Source: Coxiellaceae bacterium UBA6002
GTDB taxonomy: Bacteria; Pseudomonadota; Gammaproteobacteria; UBA6002
Assembly: GCA_002429595.1 (NCBI GenBank)
Contig: DJAM01000143.1
Coordinates: 6,533-29,081 of the forward strand
DNA: 22,549 nucleotides
Direction of reading: 5' to 3'
The notes under the pieces were generated by a model, which saw nothing but the letters and a program-made list of their open reading frames with translations, ran no database searches and was not told the DNA's origin. The position numbers were made by a program, and so were the translations under genes. The number at the start of each line of letters is the position of its first letter. Position 1 is the stretch's first letter. Of the stretch, positions 13,107-19,665 are shown one piece after another.

Positions 13107-14705
13107 TTAAGTGCCACTTCCTACAGCAATTTCTTCAGACTTATAGATATCATACTGTCCCCGAATAGCTCCCATTCGAGTAATAACAGCAAGATACAAA
13201 ATGACGACGCTGAAAGCACCAATGACCAAAAAGTCCCAGCCAAAGGCAATGGCTCCCGTTCCGCCGAAAGAGCCAAAGTAAGAGATTAAAACTAAACCTG
13301 CAAAGTAAGGTGCAATCCAAAAGACAGATCTCGCTCCAAGTTGCTCTTTGCTGATTTTGCCTCGAGCATAGGCGACCATGAAGAGTGATGCGCCGATGAC
13401 AATGGCAACAGCAAGCTTCCAAATCGTATCCCAACCAGTCCAGTAGCTAATTAAATTACAGAAATAAAAAGCAACCGCGCAGAGAAAATTGGCAGCTGGT
13501 AAGCGAAAATTTCGAGTTTCATTGGGTAATTGTAAGCGCAGGCACAGTAATGCAATGGGGCCCATCGCATAAGCAATCACCATCGCGGACACTAAGAAAC
13601 TGACCATTGCTTGCCAACCAGGTAGTGGTAGAAAGAGAAACATACCGATAACGAAGTTCAAAAAGATCGCATAAACGGGGAAATGCTCGTGGTTTAACTT
13701 CGAGAATAGCTTAGGGATATAACCATTCTTACTCATGCCATATAAAATACGTGCTGTTGAGGTAACAAAGATCAAGCCGGCACCTAGGGGTGATACTGCA
13801 GCATCAGCGTAAAGCAGCTTAAGTAGCCAAAACAATCCAAGTCCAGCGGCGATACCAGCGAAAGGTCCAACATCTCCAGTAAAGGTGACTTTGCTCCATC
13901 CTAGTGCCAAGCTCTTAGCGGGTAAAGCTCCGACAAAGGCGACTTGTAAACCGATATAAAGTAATAAGCAGATGAAGATCGAGCCAACAATGGCAACCGG
14001 TATGGCGACTCGTGAATTCTTAGTTTCACCGGCCAATTCGACGCCATGTTTAAAGCCAGTGAACGCAAAGGCAATACCGCCTGCTGCCACAGCGCTTAAA
14101 ATGGCATGTGCTGTTGCCTTGAACGAGTGCACGTCTGCGGTCATGAAATTCAGGGGTTGAAACTTGGTGTTAATTAGGCAAAGGATGGTCAACAGAATGA
14201 CGATGATCTTAAAGCTAAAAAGTAGGGCGTTAAAGCGAACTAGCCCTTTAAAGCTGGCAATGTTAACGATGCAAAGCATTAACATAATGATAGTTGCCCA
14301 GAACAATCCAAATGCCGTTAAGATTGGGACACTATTTTGTAAGTGAATTAATGACGGAAAGTAAGTTGAAGCGTATTGCAGCACCGCTTGCACTTCGATA
14401 GGTGCCATAGTCAGCGAAGAAATCCATGCAATCCAACTCATAATAAAGCTAGCGAGTGCACCGTGGCTTAGTTGCGGAAAGCGCGAACTACCGCCAGCGA
14501 TTGGCAGCAACACTGATAGTTCTGCAAACGTTAGCGCAATTAACATGGTAATAATGCCACCGATGACCCAGGCGTAAATTGCGTAAGGTCCCGCGATTCT
14601 TGCCGCATAGAGCGGAGCAAATAACCAAGCCGAACCGATCATTCCGTTAATACTAATAAGTAGCAGATTCAAAGGCGAGAATCGACGGTGCAAATGCTGT
14701 TCCAT
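13107..14705 (-). CDS. APC-superfamily amino acid permease
   Basis: Inner-membrane secondary transporter of 532 residues with about 12 hydrophobic helices. The first helix contains the APC signature region (LISINGMIGSAWLFAP, helix-breaking glycines where substrate backbone binds), followed by ALTFAELSVLLPIAGGS. The central GGIAFAFTGFKHGVELAGETKNS segment, with Phe/Gly-rich helix 6 and a conserved Glu-containing loop, is also typical, as are STARILYGMSKNGYIPKLF and the following loop. Substrate cannot be read from sequence; an amino acid is likely, and amino acids are major carbon sources for Legionellales. Start ATG 14703-14705 has AGGAAAG upstream. It lies 24 bp downstream of gltA on the same strand, so co-transcription with citrate synthase is likely. 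Confidence 0.9.
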   Translation of the reverse strand: MEQHLHRRFSPLNLLLISINGMIGSAWLFAPLYAARIAGPYAIYAWVIGGIITMLIALTFAELSVLLPIAGGSSRFPQLSHGALASFIMSWIAWISSLTMAPIEVQAVLQYASTYFPSLIHLQNSVPILTAFGLFWATIIMLMLCIVNIASFKGLVRFNALLFSFKIIVILLTILCLINTKFQPLNFMTADVHSFKATAHAILSAVAAGGIAFAFTGFKHGVELAGETKNSRVAIPVAIVGSIFICLLLYIGLQVAFVGALPAKSLALGWSKVTFTGDVGPFAGIAAGLGLFWLLKLLYADAAVSPLGAGLIFVTSTARILYGMSKNGYIPKLFSKLNHEHFPVYAIFLNFVIGMFLFLPLPGWQAMVSFLVSAMVIAYAMGPIALLCLRLQLPNETRNFRLPAANFLCAVAFYFCNLISYWTGWDTIWKLAVAIVIGASLFMVAYARGKISKEQLGARSVFWIAPYFAGLVLISYFGSFGGTGAIAFGWDFLVIGAFSVVILYLAVITRMGAIRGQYDIYKSEEIAVGSGT

Positions 14706-14729
14706 ATGCGCTTTCCTTTCTTTGCGTTG

Positions 14730-16019
14730 TTAATCGCGTTTTTCTAAATTCGGGACATCTCGTTGCGTAGGACCAGTATAAAGCTGTCGGGGACGACAGA
14801 GTCGACGGTTAGGATCGCCGATCATTTCATTCCAATGTGATATCCAACCGATCGTTCGCGCTAAGGCAAAAATCACGGTGAACATATTGGTGGGGATTCC
14901 CAAAGCACTGAGGGTAATACCAGAGTAGAAATCCACGTTAGGATAGAGTTTTTTCTCGATGAAATACTCATCTTCAAGCGCAATTTTTTCTAATCGTAAA
15001 GCAAGTTTGAATAACGGATTATCGTGACCTTCGACTACCTTTAAGACTTCATGGCAGGTTTCGCGCATGATTTTGGCGCGAGGATCATAGTTTTTATAAA
15101 CACGATGCCCAAAGCCCATCAAACGGAATGGATCATTTTTATCTTTAGCCTTTTTGAGGTATTCATTGATTCGAGATTCATCGCCAATTTCTTGGAGCAT
15201 ATTTAATGCCGCTTCATTAGCCCCACCATGCGCAGGTCCCCATAAAGCACCAATTCCTGCAGAGATACAAGCAAAAGGATTCGCGCCCGTTGAGCCGGCC
15301 ATCCGAACGGTTGAAGTAGATGCATTTTGCTCGTGGTCAGCATGCAATATTAAGATCCGATCCATGGCTTTTACTAAAGTTGGATTTGGCTCATAACGCT
15401 CTGCCGGTGTGCCAAACATCATATGCATGAAATTTTCGGAATAATTCATATGATTTTGCGGGTACATATAGGGTTGGCCAATAGAATATTTGTGGCACAT
15501 AGCTGCAATCGTAGGCATTTTCGAGATCAGACGATAAGCGGAAGTCTCGCGATCCAAAGGATTATTGATATCGAGTGAATCGTGATAAAAAGCAGATAAC
15601 GCTCCAACTACGCCGACCATAATAGCCATCGGATGAGCATCGCGTCTAAAACCGTTTAAGAAGTTAGAAAGCTGTTCATGGACCATAGAATGGTAAGTAA
15701 TAGTGTGTTCGAATTGCTTCTTCTGCTCATTGTTAGGCAATTCGCCATTTAATAGCAGGTAGCAAACTTCGAGATAATTACACTTTTCAGCCAGTTGATC
15801 GATTGGATAGCCACGATACAAAAGAATACCCGCATCACCATCAATAAAAGTAATTTTAGATTCGCAAGAAGCCGTAGACATATAGCCAGGATCAAAAGTA
15901 AACGAATCTTCTTTGGCTAGTTGATTAATATCGATAACATCAGGACCCAAAGTGCCAGAGTAGATTGGTAGGTCTAATTCTTTATTATCAAGAGTGAGTT
16001 TAGCTATTTTATCAGCCAT
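14730..16019 (-). CDS. gltA: Citrate synthase (type II, hexameric-type)
   Basis: Condenses acetyl-CoA with oxaloacetate to citrate, the entry reaction of the TCA cycle. The 429-residue product (E. coli 427) has the catalytic residues His264 (GPAHGGANEA), His305 (GFGHRVYKNYDPRA) and Asp363 (NVDFYSG), plus LHADHEQNASTSTVR and the N-terminal beta-sheet domain of Gram-negative type II enzymes. ATG at 16017-16019 is chosen because AAGGAG lies six bases upstream and MADKIAKL is family-like; a 44-codon upstream extension is translated from a palindromic repeat (CHSRVGGNP) and is rejected. It is divergent from sdhCDAB-sucA, the E. coli arrangement. An APC permease follows in the same unit. Confidence 0.97.
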   Translation of the reverse strand: MADKIAKLTLDNKELDLPIYSGTLGPDVIDINQLAKEDSFTFDPGYMSTASCESKITFIDGDAGILLYRGYPIDQLAEKCNYLEVCYLLLNGELPNNEQKKQFEHTITYHSMVHEQLSNFLNGFRRDAHPMAIMVGVVGALSAFYHDSLDINNPLDRETSAYRLISKMPTIAAMCHKYSIGQPYMYPQNHMNYSENFMHMMFGTPAERYEPNPTLVKAMDRILILHADHEQNASTSTVRMAGSTGANPFACISAGIGALWGPAHGGANEAALNMLQEIGDESRINEYLKKAKDKNDPFRLMGFGHRVYKNYDPRAKIMRETCHEVLKVVEGHDNPLFKLALRLEKIALEDEYFIEKKLYPNVDFYSGITLSALGIPTNMFTVIFALARTIGWISHWNEMIGDPNRRLCRPRQLYTGPTQRDVPNLEKRD

Positions 16020-16046
16020 TATAGCTCCTTTGGTGTTAAGGCCTGT

Positions 16047-16076
16047 ATTGTATCGTGGATTTATGCTACTTGTCAT
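16047..16076 (-). promoter_or_regulatory. Probable gltA promoter with repeat-derived -35
   Basis: Reading the minus strand, ATGACA (16076 to 16071; 5 of 6 to TTGACA) is followed after 18 nt by TACAAT (16052 to 16047; 5 of 6 to TATAAT). Transcription would start near 16040, about 20 nt before the gltA ATG. The -35 hexamer is the outermost end of the palindromic repeat at 16071-16145. Confidence 0.5.
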
Positions 16077-16145
16077 TCCCGCGTAGGCGGGAATCCACCT
16101 TGGGTGCGGCTGGAAGCATGGATTCCCGCCTACGCGGGAATGACA
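16071..16145. repeat. dRS3-like palindromic repeat between gltA and sdhC
   Basis: Perfect 27-bp arms: 16071-16097 (starting TGTCATTCCC, with core ATTCCCGCGTAGGCGGGAAT) and its complement 16119-16145. The 21-nt loop (16098-16118, containing GGTGCGGCTGGAAG) resembles the loops of the copies at 12966 and 19552. A stray half-unit CGGGAATGACAA follows at 16156-16167. Confidence 0.9.
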
Positions 16146-16177
16146 GAACACGACTCGGGAATGACAAAATTTAGTTA

Positions 16178-16206
16178 TTGTGGTAAAAATCTGAACTCGT
16201 TATAAT
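16178..16206 (+). promoter_or_regulatory. Possible promoter of the sdhCDAB-sucA operon
   Basis: A perfect -10 TATAAT (16201-16206) lies 17 nt after TTGTGG (16178-16183), a poor -35 that keeps only the TTG. Transcription would start near 16213, leaving a leader of about 150 nt before sdhC in which I see no ORF, terminator hairpin or recognisable riboswitch. The weak -35 suggests an activator-dependent promoter, but no binding site could be identified with confidence. Confidence 0.45.
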
Positions 16207-16365
16207 CCCCAGCGTCTGCCGCCAAGCAAAATTCATAAATTTTAATGATTTTACAAGCGCGTATCATAAACATAAAATAGAGCCAGTGCGAAGTTTTATC
16301 GTGAAAATTTCTAAATTCTGCTATGGGTCATGATTGAATTGCTAATGTAATAAGGGAACTCAAAC

Positions 16366-16740
16366 GTGAAAGATAAACGCCCTGTTTATTTAGATGTAAC
16401 TAAATACCGATTTCCAAATACTGCAATTGTATCGATATTGCATCGGATTTCAGGAATTGTATTATTCCTTTATATTCCTTTTTTATTATGTGCGTTAGAT
16501 CGCTCAGTGTCATCAGGTGAAGAGTTTCAAGGCTTAGTGTTAAGTCTTGACTATCCGATCATGAAAATATTGGCTTGGGTGTTCTTATCGGCGCTGATCT
16601 TTCATATTGTCGCAGGCACACGCCATCTCTTAATGGATATGGGGCTTGGTGAATCGCACCGAGGGGGGCGAATCAGCGCGAACGTCGTGTTCGTTGTCTC
16701 TGCCTTATTAATTTTGGCTGCAGGGGTATGGTTATGGTAG
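16366..16740 (+). CDS. sdhC: Succinate dehydrogenase cytochrome b556 subunit
   Basis: Membrane anchor of complex II. The 124-residue product has three hydrophobic helices (about 23-45, 63-88, 103-123). The quinone-site Ser23 and Arg27 (SILHRISG) match E. coli Ser27 and Arg31, and His80 in FHIVAGTRHLLMD corresponds to the haem b ligand His84. The N-terminal RPVYLDVTKYRFP segment is family-typical. Start is GTG at 16366 with AAGGGA nine bases upstream; no ATG fits. First gene of the sdhCDAB-sucA cluster; its 3' end overlaps the start of sdhD. Confidence 0.96.
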   Translation: MKDKRPVYLDVTKYRFPNTAIVSILHRISGIVLFLYIPFLLCALDRSVSSGEEFQGLVLSLDYPIMKILAWVFLSALIFHIVAGTRHLLMDMGLGESHRGGRISANVVFVVSALLILAAGVWLW

Positions 16741-17081
16741 ATAACATCCTAAGTTTGAGCACTAAGGGGTTACGTGATTGGTTGATTCAACGTGTTACCG
16801 CTGTCTTAATGCTAGTATATTCTGTTTTTATTATTGGCTTCATTATTCTCCATCCGCAGTTGCAATATGACGAATGGCAGATGCTATTTTCGTTCAATAC
16901 CGTCAAGATCTTTAGTTTTCTAGTGCTTTTTTCGATCGTGCTGCACGCTTGGATAGGTATGTGGACAGTTTTTACAGATTACGTTAAATGCTATGTCGTA
17001 CGATTATTGTTGCAAGTGGCGATGATCATTCTATTTTTCTGGTGCCTAGTTTACGGCGCAATTGTTTTGTGGGGTATCTAA
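16734..17081 (+). CDS. sdhD: Succinate dehydrogenase membrane anchor subunit
   Basis: Second complex II anchor. From ATG 16734 the product is 115 residues, exactly the E. coli length, and places haem ligand His71 (LHAWIGMW) and quinone-site Asp82-Tyr83 (TDYVK) at the E. coli positions. Three hydrophobic helices are at about 18-40, 55-80 and 90-112. AGGGG (16722-16726) is seven bases upstream of this ATG; an ATG at 16728 would leave almost no spacing, so it is rejected. The start overlaps the sdhC stop, indicating translational coupling; sdhA begins three bases after the stop. Confidence 0.94.
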   Translation: MVDNILSLSTKGLRDWLIQRVTAVLMLVYSVFIIGFIILHPQLQYDEWQMLFSFNTVKIFSFLVLFSIVLHAWIGMWTVFTDYVKCYVVRLLLQVAMIILFFWCLVYGAIVLWGI

Positions 17082-17084
17082 TCA

Positions 17085-18845
17085 ATGGCTTTAGCAGAAA
17101 TTGTTTTTGATGCCATCATCGTTGGTGGTGGTGGTGCAGGAATGCGCGCTTCATTGCAGCTGGCTCAGTCTGGATTGAAAGTAGCGCTTATTTCGAAAGT
17201 ATTTCCCACGCGTTCACATACCGTATCAGCACAGGGCGGTATCAATGCTGCTCTGGGTAATGATGGCGTAGACGATTGGCGTTGGCATATGTACGACACG
17301 ATCATGGGCTCTGATTTCTTAGGAGATCAAGAAGCGATTGAATACATGTGCAAACACGCTCCCGACACCGTGTACGAACTCGAGCATATGGGCTTACCCT
17401 TCTCACGTAACAAAGTCGGTAAAATTTATCAACGTGCTTTTGGTGGTCAGACGCTAAATTACGGCGGTGACCTAGCGCATCGAACCTGTGCTGCGGCCGA
17501 TCGTACTGGTCATGCTATGTTACATACGCTGTATCAGAAGAACCTCGAAGCTAAAACCAATTTTTATAGTGAATGGTACGCCGTAGACCTCGTGAAAACT
17601 CAGTCTAACGGTGTTGCAGGTGTGATTGCTTTAAATATTGAAACCGGTGAAGTCGTGTTTTTGAAATCACGTGCCACTGTTCTAGCAACAGGCGGTGCCG
17701 GCAGAATTTTCTCCACCACTACTAATGCTTACACCAATACCGGCGATGGTTTGGGGATGGTCCTAAGAGCTGGCTTCCCGGTCCAAGACATGGAGATGTG
17801 GCAATTCCATCCAACAGGTATTGCGGGTGTGGGAGTACTAATCACTGAAGGCGCTCGTGGTGAAGGTGGTTTCCTAGTCAATAAAGATGGCGAACGCTTC
17901 ATGGAACGGTATGCGCCACATCTTAAAGATCTGTCTTGTCGTGACGTCGTCGCAAGGTCTTCAATGATCGAAATTCGCGAAGGTCGTGGCGCTGGACCTC
18001 ACAAAGATCATGTTTTATTGAAATTAAACCATCTAAGCGATGAAGTCTTAAAAACAAGATTACCGGGTATTACGGAACTTGCCAGAACCTTTGCCGGTGT
18101 TGATATTCGCAAAGATCCAATTCCAGTTGTGCCAACTTGCCATTATATGATGGGCGGTATCCCCACCAATATTCATGGTCAAGCTATCACGGTTGATGAA
18201 GCAGGTAACGATAAGTTGATCGACGGTTTGTATGCAGCAGGCGAGTGTGCCTGTGTGTCAGTGCATGGTGCTAACCGATTAGGCGCGAATTCATTGTTAG
18301 ATATCGTCGTCTTTGGTCGCGCAGTAGGTTTACATCTAGAAGATATTTTAAATGAAACCTACGACATGCCACACGTCAATACAGATGATATTGATGTTGC
18401 TTTAAGACGTCTCAATCGCTTAAATGAAGCTACAACGGGTGAACAACCCCATGATGTGAAAGTAGCGATGCAAAAAGTAATGCAAGAAGATTTCGGCGTT
18501 TTCCGTACTGGCGCTAATATGGAAGAAGGTCTAAATCAACTCAAAGAAATACAAGAACGTTCCAAACACACAGTATTAGGTGATCATAGTAAAGTCTTTA
18601 ATACTGCACGCATCGAAGCCTTGGAGTTAGATAATTTAATGGCAGTTGCGATGGCTTCTGCGGTCTTAGCGAATAATCGTTCTGAAAGTCGCGGTGCACA
18701 TTCCCGGTTAGACTATCCAGATCGTAACGATGAGCAATGGCTAAAACATAGTGTTTACTTTGCAGATGGTCGAATCGTTTACCGACCAGTTAATATGCGG
18801 CCTCATGATGTTGAGCCTTTCCCACTTCAAGAGAGAGAGCACTAA
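17085..18845 (+). CDS. sdhA: Succinate dehydrogenase flavoprotein subunit
   Basis: Catalytic subunit of complex II, oxidising succinate to fumarate. The 586-residue product (E. coli 588) has the dinucleotide-binding loop GGGGAG at 14-19, His45 for covalent FAD attachment (TRSHTVSAQGG), the second FAD motif ATGGAGRIF, the substrate-domain HPTG, the active-site Arg region CRDVVARS, CHYMMGGIPTN with the substrate-binding His, and GANRLGANSLLD. The C-terminal helical domain ends with HSRLDYPDRND and a normal tail. It follows sdhD by three bases and its TAA is directly followed by the ATG of sdhB. Confidence 0.98.
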   Translation: MALAEIVFDAIIVGGGGAGMRASLQLAQSGLKVALISKVFPTRSHTVSAQGGINAALGNDGVDDWRWHMYDTIMGSDFLGDQEAIEYMCKHAPDTVYELEHMGLPFSRNKVGKIYQRAFGGQTLNYGGDLAHRTCAAADRTGHAMLHTLYQKNLEAKTNFYSEWYAVDLVKTQSNGVAGVIALNIETGEVVFLKSRATVLATGGAGRIFSTTTNAYTNTGDGLGMVLRAGFPVQDMEMWQFHPTGIAGVGVLITEGARGEGGFLVNKDGERFMERYAPHLKDLSCRDVVARSSMIEIREGRGAGPHKDHVLLKLNHLSDEVLKTRLPGITELARTFAGVDIRKDPIPVVPTCHYMMGGIPTNIHGQAITVDEAGNDKLIDGLYAAGECACVSVHGANRLGANSLLDIVVFGRAVGLHLEDILNETYDMPHVNTDDIDVALRRLNRLNEATTGEQPHDVKVAMQKVMQEDFGVFRTGANMEEGLNQLKEIQERSKHTVLGDHSKVFNTARIEALELDNLMAVAMASAVLANNRSESRGAHSRLDYPDRNDEQWLKHSVYFADGRIVYRPVNMRPHDVEPFPLQEREH

Positions 18846-19544
18846 ATGAAATTTTCGATTTACCGATTTAATCCCGACACAGATAAAGAACCCTACATGC
18901 AAGATTATGAATTAGATCCTGCGAAGATTAAGGGTAAGATGATTTTACATGCGCTTGAAGCATTAAAAGAACAGGATGCCACGTTAGGTTTCCGCCGGTC
19001 TTGTGGCGAAGGAGTCTGTGGCTCCGATGGTATGAATATCAACGGTAAAAATCGCTTAGCTTGCATGACATCGATCACAGACTTTCCCGATCATATCACG
19101 TTGCGACCACTACCAGGATTTCCAGTTATCCGAGATCTGGTTGTCGATATGACCCAATTTTTTGAGCAATACGGTAAGGTGTCACCATTTTTACAGCCTG
19201 ACCGAGAATTGCCAGCCAAGGAATTTATCCAATCACCTGAAGATCGAGAAAAACTCGATGGTCTTTATGAATGTATTTTATGTGCCTGCTGTTCGAGTTC
19301 TTGTCCATCCTACTGGTGGAATCCAGACAAATTCTTAGGCCCAGCGGCATTACTTTGGGCTTATCGCTTTATTGCTGATACTCGCGACAAAAAAACTGAA
19401 CAACGACTGTCGTTTTTACAAGATGCTTTTAAATTATTCCGCTGCCGAACAATTATGAATTGCGTCGATGTTTGTCCTAAAGGATTAAATCCCTCTAAGG
19501 CGATTGCGCACATTCGGCTTGATATGTTAAAGCGAGCTGTTTAG
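18846..19544 (+). CDS. sdhB: Succinate dehydrogenase iron-sulfur subunit
   Basis: Electron-transfer subunit of complex II, 232 residues (E. coli 238). The [2Fe-2S] site is RSCGEGVCGSDGMN...LAC with Cys53, Cys58, Asp61 and Cys73; Asp as third ligand is also found in E. coli. The [4Fe-4S] site is CILCACCSSSCP and the [3Fe-4S] site CRTIMNCVDVCPKG, which also borders the quinone pocket. The SYWW motif after the second cluster is conserved. The ATG abuts the sdhA stop with no gap. Confidence 0.98.
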   Translation: MKFSIYRFNPDTDKEPYMQDYELDPAKIKGKMILHALEALKEQDATLGFRRSCGEGVCGSDGMNINGKNRLACMTSITDFPDHITLRPLPGFPVIRDLVVDMTQFFEQYGKVSPFLQPDRELPAKEFIQSPEDREKLDGLYECILCACCSSSCPSYWWNPDKFLGPAALLWAYRFIADTRDKKTEQRLSFLQDAFKLFRCRTIMNCVDVCPKGLNPSKAIAHIRLDMLKRAV

Positions 19545-19551
19545 CGTCTTT

Positions 19552-19628
19552 TTGTCATTCCCGCGCAGGCGGGAATCCATCCTTGGTGTGGTTGGAAGCA
19601 TGGATTCCCGCCTGCGCGGGAATGACAA
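19552..19628. repeat. dRS3-like palindromic repeat between sdhB and sucA
   Basis: Perfect 29-bp arms 19552-19580 and 19600-19628 (outer end TTGTCATTCCC, core ATTCCCGCGCAGGCGGGAAT) with a 19-nt loop (19581-19599, CCTTGGTGTGGTTGGAAGC). In RNA it would form a stable hairpin inside the operon, seven bases after the sdhB stop; no T-tract follows, so it is not a simple terminator but could stabilise upstream mRNA or attenuate sucA. Confidence 0.92.
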
Positions 19629-19665
19629 CGTTATACGGCATAGAAAACAAAACTAAGGTGAACGC

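Noticed and set aside
13150..13434. 94-codon minus-strand ORF within the permease gene
   Set aside because: It is an out-of-frame shadow of the APC permease, Cys/His-rich by chance, with no ribosome site.
16020..16151. 44-codon N-terminal extension of gltA (CHSRVGGNP...AYAGMT)
   Set aside because: It is a translation of the palindromic repeat; ATG 16019 has a good AAGGAG and a family-like N-terminus.
16207..16365. Riboswitch or small RNA in the sdhC leader
   Set aside because: No stable stem or known aptamer pattern could be recognised; only a plain A/T-rich leader is seen.
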